A stretch of 64,000 bases of DNA. Source: Setaria digitata. Lineage: Eukaryota > Nematoda > Chromadorea > Rhabditida > Setariidae. The stretch covers positions 62,001 to 126,000 of the forward strand of contig RCAB01000014.1 of assembly GCA_003640385.1 (NCBI GenBank), written 5' to 3'. Position 1 is the first letter of the stretch, and each line of letters opens with the position of its first letter. The notes under the pieces are model-generated. The model saw only the letters and a program-made list of their open reading frames with translations, searched no databases and was not told where the DNA came from. The position numbers and the translations under genes are program-made. Below, in pieces: positions 16,201-32,202 of this stretch.

Positions 16201-17287
16201 GAGTTGTAGGCTGAAGTAACTTTCCGAAGAGTTATCCGATCTGGGAGTACTTGAAGTAATTGTTTAAAAAGTGAAAATCTTTTTAAAATAACTTGCAAGA
16301 CGAATTTTCTTGAACTGGCGAAAACTGCTATCTCTTTTTTATTATTAACTTTACTGGCTTAGGAATCACTTCAAATTTTAAGTTCAAATTAAGTAAACAA
16401 ACAAATGTATATCTGTTTATCTATTTACTTGTTTGCCTAATTTCATATATAAAGAGCCTAATCCACGGTTTCGCCCATTTCCTATTGTATTGAAGAGAAA
16501 GTATCACCAAACGGTGACGTGTGATTCTGCGTCTGTGCTTACACTGGATGTGTGTGATGATAGAATTTTAAATGATCCATTGCACACTAGTTCACGTTTA
16601 CTTACGTAGAATACACGTTATCCATAATGGAATCTTGACATAATCCATCCATATTATAATTTACATGAAATGGATGTTTCATTTTTAGCGAAAATCCATC
16701 TGTGCTTTTTTTTGGTTTCGAGGCAAATTCGGAACTTTTGGAATACATAAACTTTAGTATATTTCATTCTTTGATTTTATTCTACTCATCTATATCATCC
16801 AAATGTTAACGTCGATTCACTCTCGAAAATGTGTTCTTTAATGGTGCAATGTCTTTGATAATAGTAGAAATTTCAGTTAACAAAAGTAGGTGGAATGCTA
16901 GCAAAAGTATCAGTTGTAATTTGTTATATTACTTTTTTCTAACTTCTTACGAACGCTGTATTACTCTTCCTTTCGAAGTTTTTTTTAGATTCATTTCTTT
17001 GATATTTCAAAATAAAGGAGAAACGAATCATTAAGTATTATACGAGAATCACTCAACTCTGAATTTATAGTACCATTCACATCTCTGCTTCAAAACAGTT
17101 GCAAAACCAGTAACAGCAACATTATTCTGCTCATCTTAATCAATCATATTACTAATTTATTACTGAAGTAACAGTTCTGACTTATTATTATTTACGGTAG
17201 TAGTTGTTTTTTTATCATTTGATGTAAAAATATTCGATGAGAGTAGTAAGCATATTTCAATAATCAATTTAAATAATTCAGCATGAA
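10277..17287. other. Divergent intergenic region between pop-1 and tsg
   Basis: Seven kilobases separate the start of pop-1 (minus) from the start of twisted gastrulation (plus). The first 1.6 kb next to pop-1 is GC-richer than the rest and contains pyrimidine-rich runs and an imperfect GTTCA/TTCAG repeat around 10726-10790, consistent with promoter/5' UTR sequence. Several open frames of 60-144 codons occur here, but they overlap on both strands and have low-complexity composition. The region from 12 to 17 kb holds a 44-bp duplication around an N and nothing else I can support. Confidence 0.5.
12278..12370. repeat. 44-bp direct duplication flanking a single N
   Basis: Positions 12278-12321 and 12327-12370 are identical over 44 bases and are separated by the single ambiguous base at 12322 plus four bases. 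This is the usual result of a scaffold join in which overlapping contig ends were not merged. It is probably an assembly artefact. Confidence 0.9.
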
Positions 17288-18892
17288 ATGGTAGCAAATA
17301 TTGTCGGATGGGTATTGCTATTGGTGTTTTACACACTTCTGCAAGATCTTTTGCAAGCAGCACTGGATTGCAACGAAACTGAATGTGGTCCTCGTGTAAG
17401 TAAATGTATGCTACTGAAAGCTTGCAATTGTTCCATCAATCGTGACAGTATTTTGCATAACAACTGCTCCTGCTGCAACGAATGCATTCAGTGTCTTGAT
17501 AAGCAATATACGCAATGCTGCGCTTGTGTTGGTATGTTATCTTTCCTTATCAGTTATCAAAGTAATCAGTGAAAGATTTCTATGTAAATAGGTGACGTAT
17601 CTTGCGATGCTTTGCTTAAGAAACATTTTTATTGCATTTTATTAGAACCCTAATTGACGAATTGTTTCACTGTCCAATATATTGTAGCTGTCTTAAAACA
17701 TTGATTTTAAAACACGATTTTTAGAATAAAATTTAAAGTGGTATTGAGCACTAGCAATAATTGCGGCAGAAAATCGAAAGAGTATAAAGTTATTCTCAAC
17801 AGCTTGGTCAATAATGTTTAAATTGTCTAGAATAATGTACACACATTGACAAAGTTGCAACTGTTTTACAGAAAGTTATCGAGATTTTTTTTAGATCATT
17901 TCTTGCTCAGTGATAGGAGTGATGCAGTTGGAAAGCTTTAGATATTTGGCTAGTTAAAATCCGATTTTATTCATTTCGGAAACTTGCAGGATTGTGCAAT
18001 CCACATAAAGAGGCGTTGCATCTGAACAGTTATGTTGATCGATTCGATCAGGACGACGAAGATATCATCGTTTTCGATAAGGTTGCACTGTATGTTCTTT
18101 TTAAAATACTTCCTGAAATTTATTTGCTATCAATAATTGTTTCATCTGTTTATATTTTACTTGGTAGAGAATAAAGTAAGTGTTGTTATAAATACTCAAG
18201 ATCCAAAATGAATTTAGAAGAATGAAATTTATATTTTCTATGCAAATAACTAAAAATATATGCGAAATTTTCTCCTGTTTGAAAATCTTACATATTAATA
18301 TTGGTTAGTTGACAATAACGATTTAGTTCTAGTGTTAAATGATTGTAATTTGCACATGAATAATCCTAATTGAAAACAGATCTGCTTTAGAGTGAATAAA
18401 GTTGGTACGACATACACATTTCCCGCTTTGCATGAATATTCGTTTGATCGCAGAGGTATTTTTTTATATTGTTATTTTGGACTGCTCTGCTGTGAACTCA
18501 GTCGCTGCTACATCAAAAAAAAAAAAAAAAAAATTCTAGGTCAGAACATAAAAGTGTTGGAGAGAACGCACAGGGAAGTGAACTGCACAGTTGTATACCT
18601 TGACAAGTGCATGTCGCATAAGCAGTGCAGTCGACAATGCTTGGTAAATTTATCTTTTTTCTGGCCTTTCTGTATGATGCGTTTGAACTAGTTTTAATGT
18701 TGTTTGCGTCACTCTATGATGCAGGTGATGTCATTGTAGATTCTTGGCGCATCGATGCTTCGATGGTTTCATACTGGTTGCTGCGAATGTATCGGACATA
18801 CTTGCCTTCCTTATGGTTCAACAACAGCTCGATGTAAATATTGCACTGATTTTGATGACTCTGTTATGTTTGCGAGACCAACTGAACTCTAA
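17288..18892 (+). CDS. tsg: Twisted gastrulation (Tsg/TWSG1) homologue
   Basis: Secreted cysteine-rich modulator of BMP signalling that in other animals binds BMPs together with chordin. Five exons: 17288-17531, 17990-18081, 18380-18455, 18540-18643, 18740-18892; all phases agree and the product is 222 residues, close to the vertebrate length of 223. Residues 1 to about 25 form a hydrophobic signal peptide. The N-terminal Cys-rich domain follows, with NNCSCCNECIQC and QCCACVG then LCNPHKE. The C-terminal domain carries NCTVVYLDKCMSHKQC, SRQC, then GASMLRWFHTGCCECIG and TCLPYG, which align directly to the Tsg family. The middle (residues about 88-137) is divergent. An acceptor-like TTCAG ends at 17281; if it is a trans-splice site, the leader contains a three-codon uORF (ATG at 17283) just before the start. 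Exon 4 is preceded by a 19-base A run. Confidence 0.92.
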
Positions 18893-20939
18893 ATTTCGTG
18901 ACGATAGTAATGGCTAATTTCTAACTCTAGAAAGAGAGTTCGGTATTTAGGGACAATGTTTGCCTTGGAGAATGAAAACAAAGGTTGTTCGTTCTAGTCG
19001 TGATTCGGTCTGTTTTGTAAGGCTTCCCTCTAGAAATATTTTCATCGCTTTTTGATCTGTGTTCAACGCATTCCAGTGGATGGTTGTTTTTTTTTTTTAA
19101 TATAATACTTAATTTTATAAGTGTTTTTAAAGTGAACATTTGTTAACGACTTATAATCGGCAGAATTTTGAGTTCGATCTTCTATTTTTTGTTCTTCATT
19201 ATTTTTTAAACGTTGTTGTCGGGTATAGTAAAACACTACTTCAAAATGCAGTGGTAAATTGAATTGGTGGAAATTGTAATGTCAATTGAATTTAACCAGT
19301 TGCAGCATGCACATTTTCAAATATTTTTCATGTTTAACTTAGCGAAATGAATCAAGTTTATTTTAATGTTTAATGTTAATGAGGTGATACACCTGCTCAA
19401 AAATTACGTTAGGTGCCAGACTATAATCGTAATTCGGTTATTTTGTAAAAATTCCTTTGAATTGTATTTGTTCTAGAATTGAAAGAACTGTGGTTTCTTT
19501 TTTTTTTTTTTTTTTTTTTTTTCAGCTACATTACAAATCATTTCTTCGAGGCTGTACATCTAATCATTTTTTTCCTCACTTTCCTTAAAGTTTCCTAAGT
19601 AAATATTCCTCGTTTTCTTAGATCTGTTTCTCTTCAATGACCAGGTAAGGTTTGCTGAAGGTATTCCTGCAATCTCACAGGTTCACCCAATAGGCAAAAG
19701 AAATTGATTTTTTGATCAATTTTATGCAAATCACACCTGCCTCATCATTCGTGTTGGCTAATGTTCATGTAATTTTATATACAAAAATAGAGATTCGAGC
19801 GGTGGTGGGGTTGCAATTGCAGGTGGAAACAGTGGGATCAGATCGAGTTGTCTCATATCGATATCCTCGGGAGAGATAGGACGACGTGCAGTGCTGCAAA
19901 CTGTAGCCGTAATTTGAATCCAAGGATGCCACCAATGATTACACTGTTGTCGTTGGCGTCGCAGACGTTCAAGGGAACAAGTAGTACGTTAGGGTTTAAC
20001 TTTACTTTTGAAGTAATACAAGCTGTGGGTGCTGGTATATGGGAAATTTTTAATTGTGAGACAGTTGATTTTCCTTTAATATACAGATTAGGTATGAAGT
20101 TCCAGTTAAGTTTTGGTTAATCTTAGAGTAATCAGTTTAAAGAGATAAAATTGAAACGATATAACTGTACGAAATAGTTTGTTAGACGAAAAAGTTTCAC
20201 CTTTCAACAGCAGAATAACTCTATGCTAGCAATCGATGCTGCTATGCAATGAGTGTAAACTTCAACCGTAGTAAATCGCTTTTGGCCTCTTCTCAAGACG
20301 CAGCCATTCACATGGTATTTTAGGGATGTGAAGTGGAATTGGAGGGGAGAAGGGTTATCAGCCAAAACAAACAGTCATGTCAGTGATGTGATTATTTCTT
20401 TTCTGTCACTCAAAATTCACTATCTTCAGATCTTATTTAAAAAAAAAATCGACATACTGCTGGTTTAGCTATTACATAGGCCAGCTGTCGAGTCCTTCTT
20501 TAAATCATTCAGTTTTTGATTGCATAGGATGTAGATTTGGTGAAGTATCATGCTGTGCTAAAAAAATCCCGAGGAAATGTCACAATAAGAATGATTTAAA
20601 TGACGTGTGGTATAAGTAAAACTTGGCTTTTCCATAACTTCATGCAAAAATGCGCTTAGTCATAAAAGTAAAATAGACCAGAAAATAAGCTAGTAAGTTC
20701 ATGAAAGATTAATCTACGCGTTATAAAATGCTGTATGGTAGTTATTATTAAAGCACAGTTATGGGTTCAAATAATTTTTTTTTTTGCTGTTTCTGAGGAG
20801 ATGTCCATTTATACTTGAAAAGTATCGGTGATGTGTGGTATTGTTTCCCTCTTGTCGTTTTGCCGTTTGAGGATTTAAGATGATACTGAAAAATTCCACA
20901 TAGTATGTTGCAGCCACCGATTGTTGCATTGCAAGTCAG
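18893..20939. other. Intergenic, tsg to gpi-1
   Basis: The tsg 3' UTR and the gpi-1 upstream region. A 25-base T run sits at 19498-19522. A segment around 19820-20000 is richer in CpG and has an acceptor-like TTGCAG at its left edge, but no frame gives a recognisable protein, so I call no exon. A possible trans-splice acceptor for gpi-1 ends at 20913. Confidence 0.45.
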
Positions 20940-25067
<4,128 letters not shown>

Positions 25068-25879
25068 ACATCGCTCATTAGCTTTTAGCATTATTGTTCT
25101 TCTCTTAGTACTGTTTTTTCCCTTTTCATCTTTACATTTATTAGAATGTAAATTCAGTCTTTTATTTGCTTTTGAAAACTGTGTAAGACTGTCATATAAG
25201 AATAATAGGATATAAAACTCAGAGAATGGGGAAAAAACTCAAAATAAAGTCTGAGAAATTCTCAGTATAATGGATCGTTTTCCTGAAACTTTTTGAATGA
25301 TATGTGTTCCATAACAGTAGTGTCATTTATGATTTTGTAGTCGTCATTTTGGAGATCGCGATTAAATTATTCTATTACTGCAAATTGGCATTTGTATTTA
25401 CTATCAATAAATGCAACATTGAAAACAGTACCACCTTATATTCTGAGTGATCCTATTTCCGCTTTTTCGTAAGCTACCGAAGAACCAAAAATTTATTTTT
25501 GTATAAAGTACTGTAGATGACCATACGTGAACTTATAAAGGAATATATTATATTTGAATGCATGATGGCGAAGAGATTTGGTAATAATGCGATTTTAGAG
25601 GTCGGCAACACTACAGTACGTCATTCATACTGATACGAGTCGTTTTTTTCGACACTCCATATAGTTAAGAGATTTTCGATACTACAGAAATTGATGTGAA
25701 GTTGGTTTGATTAGTGTAGTATGGCTTATTAACGAAAGCTTATTAACAGTATTGATAGTTTGATGTATCAGTATACTAGCAACTGTTTCGGTTTTGTATG
25801 CTCGGGGAAGTCGGTAATGTTACGATGAGTAAAACATATTTAAGAATTTAGAGAGGGAAGTGTTTTAGGTTGATAAACG
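25068..25879. other. Intergenic, gpi-1 to ubc-14
   Basis: About 0.8 kb containing the gpi-1 3' UTR with its AATAAA, then AT-rich sequence. A TTTTAG acceptor ends at 25868, 11 bases before the ubc-14 ATG, which suits spliced-leader addition. Confidence 0.55.
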
Positions 25880-27075
25880 ATGGCAGGTTATGCGTTGAAA
25901 CGATTGATGGCTGAGTACAAACGTAAGTTTTGCTTCAATGGTTGATCATTTAGGAAATTTGTAGTAGAACAAAGAAGAGAAAAAGTGTACTGGTTTTGTG
26001 AAACCTGACATTCCCGTCAATTTCTGATGATTGGAAAGGTAAGGAGCTAAGTGAACATGAAAAGGATTTTTGTTTCAGAATTAACTTTGAATCCACCGGA
26101 AGGAATTATTGCTGGACCTATTAGCGAAGATAATTTTTTTGAATGGGAATGTTTAATCACAGGACCTGATGAAACATGCTTTGAGAACGGTGTCTTTCCG
26201 GCAAAGATTGTCTTTCCGCAGGTGCTTACTACGATTATTTCATTATATATATGTTCCTAGTGTTTATCTCAATATTAGTTAAGGATAGCTAATTGTTGGT
26301 TAAAGTATAACGGATATATTTATCGTCTATCCCAACTAAAAAAATGCAGCAAATCTTGCTTTCAACGTGCTTAAGTTAGCATGTCACTGAGCTTTAAACT
26401 TTTAATGAGTTTAGACTTGTTCAGAAATATTCTTACATTTTGCTCATTATGATACTTCATCAACTTGTCACTGAATGAATAGATAAACTTCGTGATTGAT
26501 TCGGATCGCTATATACTATGCGGCTGAAATCAAATCATCCTGTATTTAATTAATAATTTAATTGGATTAAGTTTGGGTTCAAAATTCGGTCATTTCAGGA
26601 TTACCCTCTCTCTCCACCAAAAATGCAATTCACTTGTGATATCTTCCATCCTAATATCTATCCAGATGGACGTGTATGTATTAGTATCCTTCATTCTCCT
26701 GGAGATGATCCAACTGGTTACGAATCGAGTGCTGAACGATGGTCTCCAGTGCAGTCCATCGAGAAAATCTTGCTCTCCGTGGTATCCATGCTTGCTGGTA
26801 AGTAATCCCAGTAAATATTGTTAGCCTCGAGTTTTCTTCTGTTCTAACGACTGTAAAAGTTGTGGTGGTGAAGTTGTGCCATGATTTAACATCTAATTAG
26901 TTCAGAATGAAATTGCAACTTGCTTTGGAAAGTTTATTTTTTAGAACCAAATGATGAAAGTGCTGCAAATGTGAACGCGGCAAAAATGTGGCGTGAAGAT
27001 CGCGAACAGTTCGAACGTATCGCTGATAATTTAGTCCGGAAAACATTATGCCTTCCCCCCAGTAGCTCAATGTAA
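25880..27075 (+). CDS. ubc-14: Ubiquitin-conjugating enzyme E2, UBE2G2 type
   Basis: E2 enzyme that in other eukaryotes serves ER-associated degradation. Four exons (25880-25922, 26079-26221, 26599-26797, 26945-27075) encode 171 residues, against 165 for human UBE2G2. The start [16 protein letters not shown] is nearly identical to the family. The HPN motif ([16 protein letters not shown]) carries the active-site cysteine at residue 89, the same number as in UBE2G2. The acidic insertion after it ([16 protein letters not shown]) separates UBE2G/CDC34 enzymes from other E2s. [17 protein letters not shown] near the C-terminus favours G2 over G1. It lies directly downstream of gpi-1 on the same strand. 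Confidence 0.97.
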
Positions 27076-27756
27076 TTTTGTAGGGATGTAGTCTTTCCCT
27101 CTACTTTCCATACTGAAGATGATCACGAAGTGTGTACATTGCTGTTGTTAATGCAACGATGCATAAAAACTGTCGATTATTAATTAAGTTGATTTTGATC
27201 ACCCACAGCTGTGAGTGACAATACCGTGCTACTGTTCTCGTCTTGTGCAACAGTTTGCGATGGATCAGAACTTCTTAAAGGGTGTGCGCATCAGAACTCA
27301 CTCAGGTATCGAACTCGTCATCTCCACATCTACCAACCGGTGAAATGGCACCGCGCTACGATGTCATCAGGCATTCATCTTTTTTCAACAACAACTGAAG
27401 AAAAAGCAATGAGAATTGTTGTACTGCTGTTGAATAGTGTGAAATTAGTCGTTTCATCGTGGATATCTATTGGTAATGATGCTGATAAAGGATGTGTTTG
27501 TGATAATGATAATGATGAAATCACTGTTCTGTTTTTGAATATATTATAGCTTATTTCGCCAAAATATATGTTTTACTTCTGTCTGTTGAAATGAAGCATA
27601 TAGGGTCATCGGATATTTTTCTAAATTTACATATTTATATCATTGTATCATTCATTTCGTTTTATATTCGTATGACGATTTGTTTATCGTCTTGCAAAAG
27701 TAATTGCAAACTTTGTTGTTAAATATATTTTTAGCTCGAAACATTCCCCAGAAGAG
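27076..27756. other. Intergenic, ubc-14 to GKAP1-like gene
   Basis: About 0.7 kb with the ubc-14 3' UTR. An open frame of 112 codons at 27211-27549 has no family resemblance and no splice partners, so it is not called. A TTTTTAG acceptor ends at 27734, 22 bases before the downstream ATG. Confidence 0.5.
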
Positions 27757-28571
27757 ATGCCTATTGTTGGTGAACGCTCAAAGTTTTCATGCTTGAAAAT
27801 CTACGATGATACGAGTTCGTCAAGTGATAGTGATGGCACAAAACTGATAGGCAAAACAGCAGCTAATAAGGTATGTGCTACTGTATTTAATGCTCATAGA
27901 ATTTTTCTTATGTAATCTAGCCATTACTTGATTTGTCTTTTTTCTAGAGTTCTTTTTCTGATGCTGATTTTTTAGCTACATACAGCTTTCGGTTACAATT
28001 TCCGCTGGAGTTGAATACAGTCTATTTCTTATAGGCCTGGAAGTTAAATTGGAACTTTTTTACTCAAATTAGTGTTTTCGAATATATTGGTAAAGCCTGA
28101 AGTAATTGTTTGTTTTAGCTTCACTTCCACCGCTTCGAAGCGTTCCATCCTTTCTTTGTCTTAAGCTTTGAATTTCAGAAGAATCATGTCAATCAAAAAA
28201 AATTGACTCCCAATAAGAGCAGTGGCGGTTTTATTGTGCATCCAGTACCGCAAAAGTCAAAAAATAAAGGCAAAAAGGGCAAAAAGGTTTGCAAAAACTG
28301 CATTTTTTTCTTAACAAATAAAATAAATTACCAAAAGTTTGATGGTTCGAATCATTTCACAAAAAAAAAAAAGATTTAAACTATTTAAGGGTCCTGTTAT
28401 CGTAGAAGGTGGCTTTATAGTACAAGATGGAGATGACGAGTTTTTGGAGAGGAAGTATCGAGAGGTATTTGTTGGTATTATTATTCAGAATGGAAAGGCA
28501 TTTACTTCCTTGCAACTTCTTTAAATATCTTCTGCTGCTGCAAGGAATAAAGAGGATTTCATCCCATTCGG

Positions 28572-28618
<47 letters not shown>

Positions 28619-29730
28619 AGTGTTCCATCCAGATTTGCTACAAAGACATGTGTACATACTTTTTAGATAAAATATATAGAGCATTTCCAATTTCAACTCA
28701 AAACATGAATCTTTCGTTATCGAGGAATCACAAACATTTTCTACTATTTTCAGGATTTGCAACAAGCAATAGAACATAGCCGCGAAATGGCTTCCACAGC
28801 ATCTGCGAATCGTGTTGAAGAAAAACTTTCATCTGATGTTTGATATTTGAATGACAATATACAAATGCATTTCCAATTCACTTATTATTTGAAGAAATGT
28901 TGAGTGAAGCAGTGGATTCGCCTTCAGGAGTTAGATTTATTTTCAGTTTCAGGTAATTACAGAATCTATAGAGCAAGAGCCGGTGAGAATGAAAGATGCG
29001 GTGGAAATACTAATAGCAGAAGTTGATTCACAAGCTTCTGTTTTATTCACAAAAACTGATGGACTTCAGAAAGCTGTACGTTTCCGCAACAGCAGTTTTA
29101 TTCTTTTTACCTGCCGAAACTTTTGCAGAATTTATTTACATGTTTGTAATAAAATTTCTCCGATTGATGTCTAGCAACTTTTTAGAAGGAGCAGAAGTTG
29201 GTTGCGCTCTATAGATCAAAACTGATAGAAACACTTAGGCAAATGATGTTCGAAAAGGAGGTGAAGTTGAAAGCGGAATCAGAAGTGACCAAGTACAAAA
29301 ATCGTTACAAGAAACTGTGCGAGTTACTAAAAGATGCTGAAGGCCAGTTGTTAAATAATACGTGCACTCTTACTTATTCCCATTTTGGTTTTGAAATATC
29401 GATTGCTAGAAGAGGGTAGTTACAATTGTTACTTAGAAATGATATAATTGGATTTCACACTTCTCGTGTGTAACGGTCGTATTCTGAGTGGTTATGTAAA
29501 AATTTTAGTAAGTAAATTGAATTCTAATAATTGAGTTGCCGATATTTATTTTATTTTTTACAGTGAATGAGAAAACACATATGGCTGCAGATCTTGAAAA
29601 AGCAAGAACAGTGGAAAGGGAGTTGAGCTCACAAATTGGAGAGCTGCGAGGAGAATTGATGCAGGCACGAAGCAAAATTCGAGAGCTGGAAGTGAAGCAT
29701 AAAGAACTGGCTTCAAAGCAGCAGCATTAG
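27757..29730 (+). CDS. gkap1: GKAP1-like coiled-coil protein (G kinase-anchoring protein family)
   Basis: Seven exons: 27757-27870, 28179-28286, 28390-28464, 28754-28837, 28953-29075 (or from 28947 through the adjacent TTTCAG), 29186-29342, 29564-29730; product about 275 residues. The N-terminus SKFSCLKIYDDTSSSSDSDG matches the SRFALL-plus-acidic-serine start of vertebrate GKAP1. A Lys-rich basic segment follows (NKGKKGKK), then KYRE joined to DLQQAIEHSREM, like the conserved EADLEKAL segment. The C-terminal third is a long coiled coil with heptad Leu spacing (YRSKLIETLRQMMFEKEV, then LEKARTVERELSSQ). Vertebrate GKAP1 anchors cGMP-dependent kinase at the Golgi; that role is inferred only. Exon 6 appears to end at a GC donor. 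The 5' edge of exon 3 is the least certain. Confidence 0.78.
28572..28615. repeat. (TA)n microsatellite in GKAP1-like intron
   Basis: About 22 uninterrupted TA units in the intron between exons 3 and 4. Length polymorphism is expected. Confidence 0.95.
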
Positions 29731-31664
29731 TTCACGATAAAATTCTTTCTTTAATTCGTGGGTTCGAATTTGGATCTAGTCACACGTATTTTTTTTCTGA
29801 TGTGTTTTCTTTATGCTATGTTCCTAAATTTCGAGATTGAAGATCGACGCATAGGAAAAGCCAAGAAATCCTGTTTTGTTTTGAGGTTTATTGATCTTTA
29901 AAATTCTTATGCATTCCAAGCTTTTGTCTTGATTTCAGGTACACGTGAAAGTGGACTGGCATCATCATTTCTGTTCTTTCATTTCCAGGTTCTGAAGTGT
30001 TCTATGTTTTATTTGACCAATTTACTGTGCTATGGATATAACGGTGCAGTGATCTTAGATAACAGTTAACCATTTTACTGCATATTTTGATGATAATATC
30101 GGGTCAAAATTATTGCATTATTATTATCAACCATTACTATTATTGTACAGATAAGATATAAATTATGGTTTTTTATATATATCCATCTACTTCAGTCTAA
30201 ATCAAATGCTTCAGATATCGTTAATGATTGTCGTTACTGATTTTCGATTATATCCTTAGCCTTATTTTAAATTATTTCTTAAGGCATTTTCCAGCAGCCA
30301 ATAGCAACTAGACACTTTCCGAAGTTATCAACCGTTTCTGTGGTTTCATAAGATTATGAATTAACATGCCTTCCTCTTAATCTTTGCTTGGCCAGACACG
30401 TATAATATAGTAACCATTAAGCATTCTGAACATCATGCTGCATTCAAAATATAAAAAAAGTTGAAAATCCATCTCTGAAGTCAAACGAATCCTATAAAGT
30501 TAAAGCTTCCAGAATTCAAAGTGTATATTGATTATTACGGTTTTGAATCTAGCTTCGTCACTGCTAAAAATTGAGCAATGCAATCCGACTGGTGTCCAGA
30601 TGCGGTAAGCTTTAGGTTGACAAGGATAAAATAAGCAAATCAGGATCTAAAAAAATACCAGTGTTCTGTAAAGGATCTAATTCCAATTATCTGTGAAAAA
30701 CTGTTTGCGCCAAAATGACAACAATTTCATTCTCGTCGAAGCACTCCTGTTCATGTAAATTTAACAAATTATTTACCTGCGAGATAGCAGCAAGTGATAC
30801 CGTTTATGTTCAAAATATGGGCAATCAGTATATAATATTAGCCTGCTTTCCTGCAGACCACTAATTTCTGTCCTCGACTGACAGACCAAGACACTGATGC
30901 CAGACTCTCCCGTACGAGGATATATGAAAAATCCATCTCCCATGCAAATGTAAATGTTTCGGTTTGCTTATTTCATCAATTGTACAGAAGCAATTAAAAG
31001 TAAAGTCGAAGCCTCTTTCATCATATTCCTTTCTTCCTACATTCAATAAGCAGTTCCTGCATCTACATGTAACGTGCGAATATCATTTCCAAACCTACAC
31101 AGTACAACTTTCGATATCTGCAGTTTATGTCACACTTAACAGTAACTAATGGCAGTTTAATAAACTCATCATGATATGTTGATACAAAATCAGTAAGTTT
31201 TAAGAAAGCTCTCACAGTTGTCTTATATCCGCATCTTCGATAAGGCATATTCATTGAATAAGAGAGGAATGAAACTGGAAGTGAAATAAAGTTTGATAAG
31301 TTTTGAGAAAAATTTGAAGAGAAAATCGCACATTCATCCAGAAATTTCAAACTACTTTCATATTTTCAAGGTCTTCTGCACCTCTTGATTTCAGCTTTTT
31401 TTACCAATCCTAAATTATCCACTCCCATCTTCCATGATGTTAGAAATTTATCAAGCCAAAATGAATCACATGAACTGAAGTAGATTAAATAGGAATAAAT
31501 TGCAGTAGAATAAGTAGTGAAGTTAAACATCAGATAATGGAAACAAAGACTGCACTCGTAGAAGCATCAAAATAAGAGAATGAAGCCGCGCATCATGCGA
31601 GCAGCAAGAAGCATTTACAACACTTCTGTTACGGGAGATATGAAAACAGTATAGGCTTAACAAT
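29731..31664. other. Convergent intergenic region, GKAP1-like to sqv-4
   Basis: Contains the 3' flanks of two converging genes. I see no exon, RNA gene or transposon. Open frames of 61-95 codons on both strands lack splice or family support. Confidence 0.5.
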
Positions 31665-32155
31665 CTATCTATAACAGTTTTTGCACGACTGCAACGGAGC
31701 GATCCCAATAGCTGTAACATGGAAACCAATATCACGCAATTTTTGGTGATCCAGAATGAGCCGACCATCAAATATAGATGCCGGTTGTGCCATTGAATTG
31801 AAAATATATTTGTAGTTATAAGTCTGAAAAATCCATCCTAATAAAGCCTGCATTTTGGGAATTCGGCTCATTTCTTATATTTTGAAGTGAAGATTAGAAA
31901 GTTGTTATTAATCATCTGCTGTGAGGTTTTTAACTAACAACTATGTAATAACTAAAACATCTCCGGCTCATGTTTCTTCTCAAGACCTTTAGAACCGAGT
32001 AGTAATAAATTTAATAAGCAGCAGTAATTCAGCGGGCTTCACTAAAAACTACTCCACGGTAACAATAAGGTATGGAATAAAAAGTTCTCTAATGGTGGTG
32101 AATATAGGAAATTAATAGCTTCGTCAAAAATGAACAAGCTCAACAGATCTCATCT

Positions 32156-32202
<47 letters not shown>

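Noticed and set aside
19848..20120. 90-codon open frame before gpi-1
   Set aside because: Other frames over the same CpG-richer patch are equally open, no splice partner fits and no homology is recognised.
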